Assembly (NCBI GenBank): GCA_025558075.1
Contig: JAHLKF010000013.1
Coordinates: 372,001-436,000 of the forward strand
Source of the DNA: Gaertneriomyces semiglobifer
Taxonomy: Eukaryota; Chytridiomycota; Chytridiomycetes; Spizellomycetales; Spizellomycetaceae
Reading direction: 5' to 3'
Length of the DNA: 64,000 nt
Position 1 is the stretch's first letter, and every line of letters begins with the position of its first letter. Positions 23,001 to 36,194 of the stretch are shown here, piece by piece. A program made the position numbers and the translations under genes. Under the pieces are notes generated by a model. That model was not told where the DNA came from and made no database searches. It saw only the letters and a program-made list of their open reading frames with translations.

Positions 23001-24589
23001 TGGGAGGAAGCTACTAATACTTCTTACTGCATTTCTGTTGATGACTACATTTCAGGTACGCAACGTGTTATAACCTTGTTGACCTCAACCGGGAGCTAAT
23101 GGGTGTGCAGTGGAGGGCTCTAACTGCGTGTCAGTGCACAACGAATTCCTCGATATTTACTTTGATGAAAGCGGCCGTATTGCCAGCATTTTCGACAAGC
23201 GCATAGAGTATGTGCACTTAATGTGATGCAATCTTGCCTTCGTGCCCTAACTATACTAATAGGCGTGAGGTCATTGCGAAACCGTATTCCGGTAATGTGT
23301 TCAAGATATTTGAAGATATTCCCATATTCTGGGATGCTTGGGATGTACGTGAAGCCTTGATGGGTTGGGTTGCTTGAAGCACATTCACTTCCACCCTCTA
23401 GGTGGAGGTGTACCATTTGGAGAAAGGCTGGGATGCCAGCCTTGGGAAGCTAACTGTCGAAGAATCGGGTCCGTTGCGAGTGGTGCTCAAGGCGGAGCAT
23501 CCCATAACGGACAAAAGCAAGATAATTCAAACCATCATCGTTCATGCGCGAAGCCCCATGATAGAGTTCGACACCTTTGTGGATTGGCACGAAAACCGCA
23601 AATTCTTGGTACGGCATAGTGCTTGGCCATTCACAGTGTATGCAATAGTTTCCGACTAAGTGGTACTCCCACGAGCAGAAAGTGGAGTTTCCGCTCAACA
23701 TTGCGAACGATTTCGCAACGTATGAGACCCAAATTGGCTTCGTGCGACGACCTACTCATTACAACAATAGCTGGTGAGAAACTTGCTGGCCTTTGTCACA
23801 AATGGTCAGCACACTCAACATGAGGTGCTTGCGCAGGGATCTTGCCCGATTTGAGGTTTGCGGTCACAAGTTCGTAGACTACTCTGAGCATGGCTATGGG
23901 GTAGCACTGCTGAATGACTGGTGGGTGGTTTCGTAGTTTCTTTTCAAGTGCCGACACTAAATGTGACTTGATAGCAAATACGGTTTCGCCGTTCACGACA
24001 ACATTGTACGCATGTCTTTGCTTCGATCGCCTAAGGCGCCCGACCAGGACTGTGACATGGGCGAGCACATTTTCCGCTACGCGTTGCTTCCGCATGTCGG
24101 TTCGTTTAGCGAAAGCAACGTCGCTCAGGCTGGTTATGAGTTCAATGTACCATTGTTGGTTAGGTGAGATGTCCTTATTGGTCACTTGATTTGGGCAAGC
24201 TATAACACCCGACTCGTAGCCCGCTCAGCGGCAAGGGCGGTGATGGTTGTCAATATTTCGAGCTCGACTGTCCCAACGTTGTATTGGATACCATCAAACT
24301 CGCAGAAGATTGCAAGGATGAAAGAGTCATTGTGCTCAGACTGTATGAAGCACAGGGTGGGCGTGGGACAGCTCAATTGAAAAGGTGAGTTCCCAACTTT
24401 CAGACGATCCCGCTATCTCCAACCGCCCACCCGCCCTTGTGTCCATGTAGCGCCTTGAAGATCAAGAAAGCCGTTTATGCCAACATCCTCGAAGATGCGA
24501 AGAGTGAGGTCCTCATCAACGCCGATGGTGCACTAATTCTGCCGTACACCCCATTTAAGTTGCTAACCATCATGCTCACTCTCGAGTGA
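20078..24589 (+). CDS. Class II alpha-mannosidase (GH38, AMS1 type), about 1064 aa
   Basis: A vacuolar or cytosolic alpha-mannosidase that trims free oligomannosides. Exons: 20078-20122, 20186-20331, 20390-20454, 20510-21626, 21689-21759, 21813-21961, 22022-22045, 22109-22215, 22275-22319, 22377-22398, 22478-22519, 22579-22675, 22735-22941, 23111-23207, 23263-23344, 23402-23608, 23679-23773, 23837-23920, 23975-24163, 24220-24384 and 24451-24589; every junction keeps frame. Between 22941 and 23111 an additional exon (about 45-74 bases, ending before GTACGC near 23056) is possible. Catalytic signatures: [14 protein letters not shown] (zinc ligands), [10 protein letters not shown] with the nucleophile Asp at about residue 388, GTWVEMD, LNQFHDVLPGS, and VEFPLNI plus RPTHYN in the C-terminal domain. 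No signal peptide is seen, as in AMS1, which reaches the vacuole by the Cvt/autophagy route. Two exons are only 22 and 24 bases. Confidence 0.92.
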
Positions 24590-25089
24590 AATGGAAAATG
24601 TTTCCGTATTGCGCTTAGGCTAGCAAAGATCTCGTAACACTCTTCATCGGTTGATCTCGTTGGGCTCGGATCATTGCTTATTGACTTTCGCGTTGCAATG
24701 GGCCACACAGCAGCCACCCATTTCTTCGCAGAAGTATGCTCTTGAACTATTGTCCTGAGATGCCTTGCTAATCTACAGTCGGTGACGCTGTCTGGCACGC
24801 CTGGGATGTATTAAAGTATAGCCAGCTTAACGCAGGCTGCTACACTACACACATAATGACTCAAAGTCGTAGCATGGATGCACCGGCGGCTGAGCCGAGT
24901 GCAGCTCCGGTCAAACTCCGGCCTAATTCCACCAGAGAAGCTACTTGTTTCCGTGCTACCATCGCTGCCGAGTTGAAGATTAGGTTGTTTCAGTGGCATC
25001 GGACGTGAAGTGTGATTTTCCTTTTGGCGAGTTGGGGAAACAATTAAAAGGCTCAGGGGAACCGACAAGCCTAACACGCGTTCAATCAA

Positions 25090-25119
25090 CTTCCCGAAAC
25101 AACAATTTGAGTCGGGAAG
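25090..25119. promoter_or_regulatory. Inverted repeat, possible operator
   Basis: CTTCCCGA and TCGGGAAG are perfect reverse complements separated by 14 bases, lying about 100 bases before the TATA box. Paired CCG/CGG triplets in this arrangement are the kind of site bound by dimeric Zn2Cys6 regulators; binding here is inference. Confidence 0.4.
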
Positions 25120-25221
25120 GCTGCACAGTTTATGTCCGTCGCCATATGGCAGCCAGTGTTCCAATGGCTCGGTTCGGCCCGCCCTCGCGGGAAACACCAT
25201 CTTAAAATCGTAAAGCTTCCG

Positions 25222-25229
25222 TATATAAA
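25222..25229 (+). promoter_or_regulatory. TATA box
   Basis: TATATAAA lies 98 bases before the ATG at 25320. Confidence 0.65.
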
Positions 25230-25319
25230 CTCGTCGGACGGCATGGCAGTCCCCAAGGATCCGTCGCGGGCAACCTTCCCTCCGCCCTGATATACATCTG
25301 CCCGCCCTGTGAAGTGAAC

Positions 25320-26030
25320 ATGGCTATCCCTGACGCCAGCTACAACGTCTACAGCCTGCCGCCATGTCAATACCCGCATAAGCCGTACGGCGGCTTCACC
25401 ACCTTGCTACATCGGTTTGGCCGGTATGAGAAAATGAAAAGCATGGAGAATGACCAGGCATGGCTGTTACGAGAGAGCCTCGATCTGCAAACGGACCGTC
25501 CTGCCAATCCTGTCAACCTGCCACGACGAAGCAAAAATCCATGGCGGAGAATGAGTGCGGGATCCGAGGAAGAAATTGCGCGAGAACTGCAGAGAATGGA
25601 CGCTGCTCTGGCGGCCTTACGAGATGAGATGGTGAGTGAGCGCACCGTAAACTCTGAGTGGTCTCAAGGCATGTATTCATCTCCTTCATAGAATACCATG
25701 GACTCTCCAGCGCCATCACCAGCTCCTATGGTACCCATCAGCGTTGTTGCGAGCAGCGTTACTTCGAGCAACTCTACGGTCACTGAGAGGCCATCATCCA
25801 GGAGCCGCAAGATGTCTCTGCCGAACATCTTCTCACGCACCAAGAAAACGGTACCACAATTGTCCGGTGACACAAAGATCGACGGAAAAGTACCAAGGCC
25901 ACAGACACTGGACGCATCAGCGAATGTACCGGTCGTTTTTGTCAACAGTCGTAAGATCAGCGGGGCGCACGCTGCGACGCACCCAAACTTCATGGCTTCA
26001 TTCAGAGGATGGAGAAAGCTGCGTGTGTGA
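25320..26030 (+). CDS. Unrecognised basic Ser-rich protein, 216 aa
   Basis: I do not recognise it. Exon 1 is 25320-25631 and exon 2 is 25692-26030; the 60-base intron (GTGAGT...TTCATAG) keeps frame. The N-terminal half has YPHKPYGGFTTLLHRFGRYE, then a basic patch (PRRSKNPWRRM) and a short coiled helix (EEEIARELQRMDAALAALRDEM). The second exon is Ser/Thr/Pro-rich with basic clusters (SRSRKMSLPNIFSRTKK) and ends FRGWRKLRV. There is no signal peptide or membrane segment. The strong TATA box and nearby inverted repeat suggest a regulated gene. It is probably lineage-specific. Confidence 0.65.
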
Positions 26031-26223
26031 ATTTCAAGTGAAGATACTGGCACGCTTTGTTGTATGTATGTATATATGGTTCGTATTCAGTAAACAATAC
26101 CAAACGGCATCTGTACAAACGACCGCAGCTTCACTCCTCGTCCCCTCCTAGCCTTGCAGCCTTTCCTGCCGTGATTCATTTACCATGCGATTATGAGCTC
26201 GTCGACGAATCGACAAGTAGTCG

Positions 26224-28142
26224 TTACGCAGTCAGCCGTTGCTCGCTATCCCGTATTATTTTGCACAACTGCACAGCTTCCTCCTGCTTCCCTGCCCGCA
26301 AACATACAGTTTCTATGCCACGAATATCCTTGCAGAATTTCATCAGGTCACCCTTTGTAACAAACGTTCTCCCATATCTGAACCCTCGCTCCAGGTCTCG
26401 CGATGTTTGTATGAGTGTTCCCAGCGAGTCTCGCGTATCGCGCCCAAGCATGTCAGCGAATATTGAGCGCCAGTACACCTGCATCAGCAGGAAAATGTCG
26501 GTTAGCTCCCACGGAGGCTGATGTGGCAGCATGTTGGGATCCAGGGAGTTCTTTTTGAAAAACGACGGGAGAGCAGCGGACAATGTCGTCAACACCCAAT
26601 AATGAAGGTGTACAGCGACATGTTCTATTGGATCTGAACATGGGGCGGGTGGCTGAAGTGGAAGGTTGTGCAACTTTGGTCCCGTCTTTGCCTGCACTGG
26701 ATGTCCTGGAGGAGCGCTGGCATGCGCCGGTAGAAGATCAATCTCCATCACATCCATACCAACATCTATCGGCATATCCTGTTTGGCATGGAGATGTACT
26801 GGATGGCCTGAACCAGAGTTGGCAGCAGTGTGTGTGGCTCCATTGGCTACCTTCGATTTACCGCCTGAGCTGCCTCGTCTAGGTAAGGAACGCTTTCTCG
26901 GCGGCGGGTCGTTCAGTATCGGATTCAGCTCAAAGCTCTGAGCCTCCGTATCAAGAACTCGCTGTTGATGTACGGGCAGAGGCGCCGGTTTGGCAGCAAT
27001 AGTGTCACATTCTCGCAGAGTGGGCAAACTGACATGATTCTCCAGATGCATATTAGCCCGCGCATCATCGACGAATTGCTGTGGCGTGCATTTGTAATGT
27101 CGGACGTGAAAAATATGATTCACCATGGCCTTCACTCCGAGGTTCTTGTCTATTCCAAAGGGCGACTGTCAGCAACGCAAACGCCCTCAAGGCAACTAAC
27201 CGCCATTCTCACGCAAGTCGCGCACCGTTGGATAATAAAGCAACTTGCGCGCCGTATTTGGCTCGTGCAAATCGACAGCATTCCAGAATCTTGTCATCGT
27301 TACTTAAATCCGCCACAGGTGTTCCAGGCAGGTAGTCATTAATTTGCTGCCCTCGGAGCGTAGGAACCCTTTTGTGAAATGCATCGTAGAGAAAGCTAAT
27401 GGCATCACGCGCTGCATTGCTGAGAGAGTCCTCATTATTCAAGGCAGGCGTATCCGAACCCGGGCTCATTCGATAGCGGACGGCAGATGCATCGCGTCGT
27501 GAGCTTCGCTTATGATAATCCTGATCGCGCAGTTAGGGACGTGACCGGTTGATAAAGATCAATCCTACCAGTGCATACCTTGAGCGCGTCGAGTTCCTTC
27601 AAAACCACGTACGGTACCAGTACAATCATTTGCGGTGCTGGCAAAGCTTTGAGGACTGGTGGATAAAAGTGAGCAAAGTTCTCTACCACGCGACATACAT
27701 CATTGTACACTACCTTGAATGAAGAACTGCAGGTGGCTAATCAAATAGTTGGTGTCTACTACAAAGATAGCAAGTGGATGTTCCGGGTGTGTTGCGTCAA
27801 TGTCCATCTGCTCACGGGGTGGAACACACGGTCAGACAGAGATGACTTATGCCACGGAATACACAAGCAACATACAGGGACCAGCATGCCCGACGGATCA
27901 TAAGCATCCCCTGCACCCTCTCCTGCCTGCATGAGCCGAAAGGCAGAGATCTCATCGCTGACGGCCTGGGAAAAACCAGAACAATATGTGAGTAGCGCAA
28001 GCGCAAGCAAGGTCACAACTGAAAAGCGTACTTGTTGGGCCACCGGGTCATCAAGATCCATCGGCATGACATCGTAAGCCGAGTAATAAGTCATCTCGTA
28101 GTTGTCCCCAATCGTTGCGGTAGGTAGACCACCGGACAACAT
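26224..28142 (-). CDS. SWT1: SWT1-type PIN-domain RNA endonuclease, about 531 aa
   Basis: SWT1 is a nuclear endoribonuclease that clears unexported transcripts at the pore. Exons: 28142-28032, 27965-27876, 27810-27714, 27655-27579, 27520-27226 and 27149-26224, giving 1596 bases in frame. The PIN domain (about residues 70-260) begins FVVDTNYLISHL, with a catalytic Asp, continues with VLVPYVVLKELDALK, then LSNDDKILEC and VALLSNDKNLGVKAM, which carry the other acidic residues. After a low-complexity linker rich in Ser, Gly and His, the C-terminal region (EHVAVHLHYWVLTTLS, PWELTDIFLLMQVYWRSIF) matches the helical domain of SWT1. The start is uncertain: the same frame stays open upstream with an ATG near 28393, and a possible acceptor lies near 28152. 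It converges with the gene at 25320 and diverges from ARL13. Confidence 0.82.
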
Positions 28143-28485
28143 GCCGCACACCTGTGAAACTACAAGAACGTCGTGGAGGATCTCGAAAGGACTGAGTTGA
28201 CTTGAACACACTGAGAAGGCTGTCGAGGAGACGCAGCTACAGAGCGCATCGGTTCCGTAGGCTATGCCATTCTCAGCAATGCATTCGTGAGAGTGGAAAT
28301 TCCCATCTGTTCCTTGTCGCGGAAGGGGTCCTGTCAACCTGTAATTCCATTTATCAATTAAGCAATAGGTCCGCGGACTTCGGCATGATGACATAACCCT
28401 AAGGTTGAAACTCCGCAATCGCGTGAATTTAGCGAGGGCCGCCCAAGGACGGACAGAAGGCGCCTTGCAGCTCTGTGACGACAAC
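28143..28485. promoter_or_regulatory. Divergent interval between SWT1 and ARL13
   Basis: About 340 bases separate the assigned start codons and must serve both genes. Part may instead be 5' coding sequence of SWT1, because the minus frame is open throughout. Confidence 0.4.
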
Positions 28486-30095
<1,610 letters not shown>

Positions 30096-30186
30096 TAAAT
30101 ACTAAAAAAATGTGAAAGGGTGGCAAGACTCGAGTGTTTATCAGTAAATCTCTTATGGAAAATATATACATCGGTAGACAGCTGAA

Positions 30187-31373
30187 TCAGTGGCCGTTGA
30201 CCCCGTTGGATGTGCGATGAGACCTGTTCGCTCTCCGTGCCTTAACACCCTCTCGCAATGTATCCAATACCTTTACTGTCTGTTCCCACGAGATGCACGC
30301 GTCCGTAATGGAAACGCCATATTTCAGGGCAGCCGGACCTTCCTTGGGCATGTTTTGCCGTCCTTCAGACAAATTGCTTTCAATCATGACGCCCATGATG
30401 TGGTCGGCGGTAGAATCCGGTGCAGTAGATGCCAACTGCTTCGAAACATCCTCGGCAACAAGACCTTGTCGGTTGTGATCTTTTTTCGAGTTGCCGTGGG
30501 AACAGTCAATCATGAGATTTGAACGCACACCAGCCTTATTGATTTGCGCAACGTAGTTACGGATATGTTCAGCAGAGTAGTTGGGGCCGTCGTGGCCGCC
30601 GCGTAAAATGATGTGGCAGGAGTCGTTTCCAGTGGTACGAACAATTGCACTGAGACCCTGCTTGGTGACGCTTAAGAAATGGTGTCCAGCCGATGCCGAG
30701 CGCATAGCGTCGATAGCAATTGAGACATTTCCGTCTGTTCCATTCTTGAAACCAACTGGTACGGATAGCCCTGAGGCAAGTTCTCTGTGCACCTGAGACT
30801 CTGTGGTTCTGGCTCCAATAGCTCCCCAAGCGACCAAATCTCCAACGTATTGTGGCGTAATCATATCTAAGAACTCGGATCCAGTCGGTACACCACTTTC
30901 ATTCAGGTCCAAAAGCAAACCACGAGCGATCTTCAATCCTTTGTTGATGTTGAAGGTTCCGTTCAGGTCAGGGTCGTTGATTTTCCCTTTCCATCCAACA
31001 GTTGTTCTCGGCTTTTCAAAGTAGACACGCATAATGATGCAGAGGTCTTCTTTGGCTGTTTCTGCGTAAGCCTTGAGTAGCTTAGCGTACTCTTTTGCAG
31101 CATTTTCGTCGTGAATGGAGCAAGGTCCAACGATGCACAGTAACCGGTCGTCTGTGCCGTTTATGATCTGTTCGGCGCTTTCACGGGCACCCGCAACTGT
31201 GGCTGCTGCTACGTCTGACATGGGATAGTCCTCCTGTGAATGACAAGCTCGAATGAGGAATTGCATGCGAAATATTGGGATGAGGTGGCTCATCTTACCA
31301 TGAGGAGCTGGGGACTGATGAGAGGCTTAATCTCCGCAATGCGTCGATCATCGAGTTCGTTGAGTGCCAACAT
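30187..31373 (-). CDS. DAHP synthase (ARO3/ARO4 type), 373 aa
   Basis: Phospho-2-dehydro-3-deoxyheptonate aldolase joins phosphoenolpyruvate and erythrose-4-phosphate, the first step of the shikimate pathway to aromatic amino acids. Exon 1 is 31373-31299 and exon 2 is 31233-30187, joined in frame (LLISPQLLM-EDYPMSD region). Signatures: IVGPCSIHD, EKPRTTVGWKG, GARTTESQVHRELASGLS, GFKNGTDG, ILRGGHDGPNY, DCSHGNSKKD and a C-terminal GVSITDACISWE. Length and order equal yeast ARO4 (370 aa), and all active-site motifs are intact. Yeast-type feedback inhibition by Tyr or Phe is likely, but which one is not visible. The gene converges with ARL13 91 bases away. Confidence 0.95.
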
Positions 31374-32068
31374 CTTGGGTGGTGTATCGTATATGGGATA
31401 TTAGAGGGTAGGAGTCTACTCAAGAACTTTCAGGGACGGCTGCTTGTCCAGGCCTTAAATATTCTATTGTGGGGGTGAGGACAGGGAGACAACTGGAAAA
31501 AATCCCGACCGCGTCAAAAAAAGTCGCCAGCCAGTCCACGGCGAATGATTCATCGCACTCACCCCGGAATAAAATGGCTGCAAACCGACTTGTTTGTGCT
31601 GTAATAATACTACAAAGGAGATTGTATGATGATGCTGCAAATGGCTTCGTACGTCGTGAGCAGAATAACCAGGTCGATGCTTCCGTTCCCGTTGCCTGTG
31701 GTTATATACGTTGCTGCTTAATTGTCCAATATCCGCCAATGTTCGATCAGCTAACTGATTTTGTTAACGATAAGCGCATGTAACACTGTTCATCATTATC
31801 GATATCACCTCACATTTGATCTTGAAGCAAGCACAACGCGATGATTTGTTGCGGGAAACATGCATGGTGCACAATGTTATTTGAAAAAAATGATGGAAAA
31901 GAACGCAGCGATTGGGCTTGCAACGAAATATATTTTAGGAGTGTGTTAAATAACCAATGTAGACCATCGTCCAAAATAAAATAAAACCACAGCAAAAGGT
32001 GGCTCTTGTCTGTACATGCTTCATGCACAGTGGTGGAAACAGAAAACTATATAATGTCGCTACAGGGT
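31374..32068. other. Gene-free region
   Basis: About 700 bases with the DAHP synthase promoter on one side and the 3' end of acyl-CoA oxidase on the other. No gene is seen; the sequence is AT-rich with short A-runs. Confidence 0.5.
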
Positions 32069-34135
32069 TCATTCTACAAGGAAACTCGCCTGATTGGCGT
32101 GCAAAGCAACGTAGTTCGCCTTGGCAATCGGAGCATAAATCAATCTCTCATCGAATCCGAAGCCATTTACAACCTCCAGGGCCATACGAGATTGGTACAT
32201 CTCACCGCAAATGTTGTTGATCTCGCGACGGACCAACTGGCGCTCTTCCGGACCTAACAATCCAGCCGAAACAAAGTATCCCATGTCCCGCTCCAAACGG
32301 TCAAGTGCGTGAAGCCGGGCGAGCAATTGGATCGCCGGTCGTACGGACGGATCTGCTTCAGTGTTGGACGCATTCAGAATTTCGTCGACGCGGTCTAACA
32401 GTACTTGCTCGACATGAGCAACCGCTACAGATGTCACGAGGTCCAAATTTTGGTTCCATGCTTCGGTGAACGTACGAGCGCGCTTCGACTTGACCGTCCG
32501 CTGTAGCTCGGCGACCAAGGTAACAACGAGATCTCGGAGGCGGTAAGTGTACAACGCCCGCAAGTATGGGAGACTGGTGAGGTCCCGGGGACTGGTAGGT
32601 TCATCCGGCGTCTCCGGCAGCGGTGCGTTCCCAGACTTTGCTGCCTTGCGGAAATCGTTGAGAATAGCCTTTGTCACTTGTAGTAATAGAACTGTGTTAT
32701 CTCCTTCGAATGTGGTATCAATGTCGTTGTCCAACATAAGAGGTGCGATCATGTTGTGGTAAGCGAAACCCTGTCCTCCACAAGCTTCGCGACATACACG
32801 AAGCGTTTCACCTCGGTGCCAAGTAGAGTACGCCTTCAAGCCTGCTGCCAAAACATGCACTTGCTTCATTGTTTCCGGCGTTCTTGCTGCAAAGAGGTTC
32901 TTCAGATGACCAACGCTTAGCCGCGTAATGACGGTTGTTGCGAGAGCAGGGAATAATTTGCGTTGATGCGACAAGTATGACATGATAGAGACTTCTGCTC
33001 CTGACTGCCCATCTGCAGGGAACTGTGTACGGTTGAAGGCATAACGGATGGCGACAAGCAGACCGAGTTGACTGGCGACGCAACCTCCAGTTGCAAGCAA
33101 AACACGGCCTCCAACGAGCGCGCCCAGCATTGTCGCGAAACGTACAGCGGGGTCCGCGATAGGAGACACGTATTTTCCGGTTTTGGCTTCGACTGTGGCG
33201 TACTTGGCCAATAGGTTGAACAATGGCACCCGCACATGCTTGAACCACAGGCGACCGTTGTCGACACCGTTCAATCCCAGCTTTAAGCCGTTATCAGCGG
33301 CAAAGACCCCGGGTAAAAGTTGATCTTTTTCATTCCGAAGCGGAACAACAAAGGCGTGAACACCATAATTCACGCCATCTATCACGAGTTGCGCGAAGCA
33401 CGTGGTTATCCTTGCGTGCAACGCAGCTCCACCAATCCAAGACTTCTGGGCGGCCTCATGCGGTGTGTTAATGATGAATTCGTTTGTTGATTTATCAAAA
33501 GTGGCTGTCGTCTCGATGCCCAACACGTTCGAGCCATGGCCCAGTTCTGTCATGGCGAAGCATCCAGGCAGAGTGAAATCATCCAATTTAGGCGCCCACA
33601 CATCATGTTGTTCTGGTGTGCCTAGCGACATAATGGTACCACCACATAAAGTAAAGTGCACTCCGGCCTTGATGGCAAACGAGGAATCGACGATACCGGC
33701 AGTCTCCAAGAATGCCTGAAATTTCAGAGGATCCGCGAGATAATCGCGCACCGATATCATCTTGTTTTGAACAGCATATTTGACTCGTTCCAGCGTAAGA
33801 TCACGGTGGCCGTGCAAACCCTTGTCCGCGATTGTTTTGCGGAGCAGTCCGGATGAGAACAACGGCTTGGTGAAATGATGCGACTGAAATTCGCGCCGCA
33901 ATTCCTATACAAAAATACGTTAGCACACGAACTGGGTGAAAAAGTCACCTTTTCATTTCAGAAAACCCACCTGATTGTCGTGGTCTAGCAGGTCTGCCAA
34001 CGCATTTTCGTTGAAAGCATATTTTGATTTCTCGACCGACCCCTCACCGTCATAAGCGGGGAGACCAGATATTTCCGTCTTTGCCAGCTGTGACGAAATC
34101 GACTCAATCCTGCGGGCAGCGGCGTTGTCAGGCAT
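32069..34135 (-). CDS. Peroxisomal acyl-CoA oxidase with PTS2-like signal, 666 aa
   Basis: A flavoenzyme for the first step of peroxisomal beta-oxidation, producing 2-enoyl-CoA and H2O2. Exon 1 is 34135-33971 and exon 2 is 33904-32069; the intron has GTGGGT, TGCTAACG and TATAG. Family motifs: LADLLDHDNQELRRE, CFAMTELGHGSNV, TATFDKSTNEFIINTP, WIGGAA, RYAFNRTQF, and CREACGGQGF with the catalytic Glu, then DNDIDTTFEGDNTV. Residues 9-17 read RIESISSQL, which fits the PTS2 consensus R-[LIVQ]-x-x-[LIVH]-[LSGA]-x-[HQ]-[LA]. The C-terminus FLVE is not a PTS1, so import probably depends on PEX7. ATG 34135 is the first in-frame ATG, and a TATATATA lies 74 bases upstream. Confidence 0.93.
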
Positions 34136-35007
34136 TTGTCCTTTGTAAAGTTTGCCGTTTTCAACTTTTACTGATGTGCGTGCGGTGATTCCTCGAGATA
34201 CCAATGAATATATATAATAATTAACTTGTCCCTGGAATACCAAGAGTACTAGTAGTCTGGAGATGAGGTGGGTGTGGTGGTGGTGGTAGTGGGGAGAGGT
34301 GGAGTGCCTTTTTGTTTAAATGCTCCCTACTAAGAATGTGTGTATAACCTGTGAAGGCGTGTGACCTGTGGTGATGCGATTATTATTTCCCGAGATTGAC
34401 CGAGGTGAAAGCAGCAGCGAAAGGTCAAGCAACAGAAGGGGGCGCAAGAAGTATATTTTTATATTCAAGGGCAGCTATTAAGTAAGTGGTTAATTGATAA
34501 ACCGTGGGGGGGGGCATATGTCTATTAATATTGTTAGAGTGATGATGTATGCAGTAAGTGCTTATTATGGGTTAATTGAGGGCACATGCTCCTCATAATA
34601 TCATAACAAACACAAGCATAACAGGCACATGTGTGCATCAATTAATGCTGGCGCCAAGGTCCACGGAATGTGGCGCGTGAGAGACGCGGTTGACACGTGA
34701 TGGCATCTCCTCTCGGGAAAACTTGCATCATTGACACGTGAATCCACTCCGATTGCGGAAGGTCTAAAGGTGCGTCCATCATGACGCATCCGAGGATCGC
34801 AGCCCAGTCTCCGAGGACATGAATCACGTGCTCTGAGCGACTAGGGTTCCAGTCACTTTTAAGTCACTCAATGCTGACTCCACTTGAACTGTCATCGCTT
34901 CGCTCGCTGTTTGGAACAGTTGAAGATAGAGTGTGATATTGAAGTGCGGCTCCATACCAAGAGACGCTTTCCATTGAGTGACCTCCGGCAAGCGCTACGA
35001 GCATACA
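34136..35007. promoter_or_regulatory. Divergent promoter region with CACGTG sites
   Basis: An 870-base region between acyl-CoA oxidase and the metaxin-like gene. TATATATA at about 34209-34216 serves the oxidase. On the metaxin side three CACGTG E-box cores lie at about 34694, 34734 and 34825, two of them in the same extended TTGACACGTGA context. CACGTG is bound by bHLH factors such as Cbf1 or by sterol-type regulators. A run of nine G at about 34506-34514 and ATTAAT-rich sequence lie between. No gene is seen. Confidence 0.5.
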
Positions 35008-36073
35008 ATGGAGCTGTTTGCGTGGGGTCCGGCGTGGAAGGGTTTGCCGTCCTTTGATCCGTTTTGCTTATCCGTCGAGGCATACTTGCAGTTCTCGGGT
35101 GTAGAGTGGGTAGTGCGCGAATGCGACAACCCAAGGGTGTCACCAACAGGTAACCATCAAGTGTTTTTGTGAAGAAAAGCTACTGCCCGGAATGCTCACA
35201 TATTTCAACTCAGGTGAATTGCCCATGTTATGTAATTTGTCCAGCGAACCTGTTGTTGGCGCTACACATATCATGCGACACCTGAGTAAGCAAGGGCACG
35301 ATCTGGATGTTCACCTGTCCCCCCGGCAAAAAGCCCAGTCCATTGCATACACTTCATTAATTGAGGACAAGCTATACGACGCTCTCCTGTACAGCTGGTG
35401 GATGGAACATGCCAATTTCGCCAAGTCCACCAGACCGACACTTTCAAAATCTTTACGAGGCTGGGCAGGCTTACGTGTCCCCACGCAACTGCAAAAGAAA
35501 GCGGAACAACGATTGCGCGCGTATCGCCCAGTTAGGCAGCCGGACGGAACAAAGTCGACTACCGTTTACGACATGGCACGCGATTGTTATCGTGACCTTG
35601 CTCTCCTACTAGGTGACAAACCTTTCATGTTCCCAGGAGATAGTCCCACTTCTCTCGATGCGATCGCGTTCGGTCACCTTGCCCTTCACTCGATACCGTC
35701 ATTAGCTGAGCCGACACTATTCTCCATCCTCACATTCGAGTTCCCTACCCTTCACGCATATTGCGAGCGCATCCGCAGCCAATACTTTGACACGCCGCTG
35801 AATCCGTCACCGTCTATGCGGCCATCTTATCTTATTTCCGACATTGTTCATTCTCCCCTCTCGTACGCCCGCAAATTGTTTGCATCCAATCCATCCAAAA
35901 CCGCTGCTTCGACTGCGCCCACTCCCGAAAAGTTGAAGCAGGAGCGTCAAGAGCGGTTTTACACCATATTATCTGTTATCAGCGCCGTCGGCGTGTTCGC
36001 TAGCTATGTTGTACATAACCAGATCGTGACCATAGAGTTCGATGATAGCGAAGAAGAGCATGTTGAAGACTAA
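35008..36073 (+). CDS. Metaxin/Sam37-like mitochondrial outer-membrane protein, 333 aa
   Basis: Metaxin-type proteins are GST-like subunits of the sorting and assembly machinery (SAM) that inserts beta-barrel proteins. Exon 1 is 35008-35149 and exon 2 is 35214-36073, joined as SPTG-ELPML, the conserved turn of the thioredoxin-like domain. The N-terminal domain opens MELFAWGPAWKGLPSFDPFCL. The C-terminal GST-like helical domain has DKPFMFPGDSPTSLDAIAFGHL and FPTLHAYCERIRSQYF. A hydrophobic helix near residues 300-320 (ILSVISAVGVFASYVV) can anchor the protein, and an acidic tail (DDSEEEHVED) follows. Length fits the family. Confidence 0.82.
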
Positions 36074-36194
36074 TATAATCTACGGAATGCTCTATGGGTA
36101 TATAATGTCTACTGAAGGTTGCTAGTGGTATCTATCTGACTATCTAGAAATCTTACAGGGTAGGTAGCGGGAGAAACACTGCATCGGTAAGTGT

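Larger units (their letters stand above)
24590..25319. other. Intergenic region with promoter signals
   Basis: No gene is supported in 730 bases. The right third holds an 8-base inverted repeat (25090-25119) and a TATA box (25222-25229) in front of the next gene. Confidence 0.5.
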
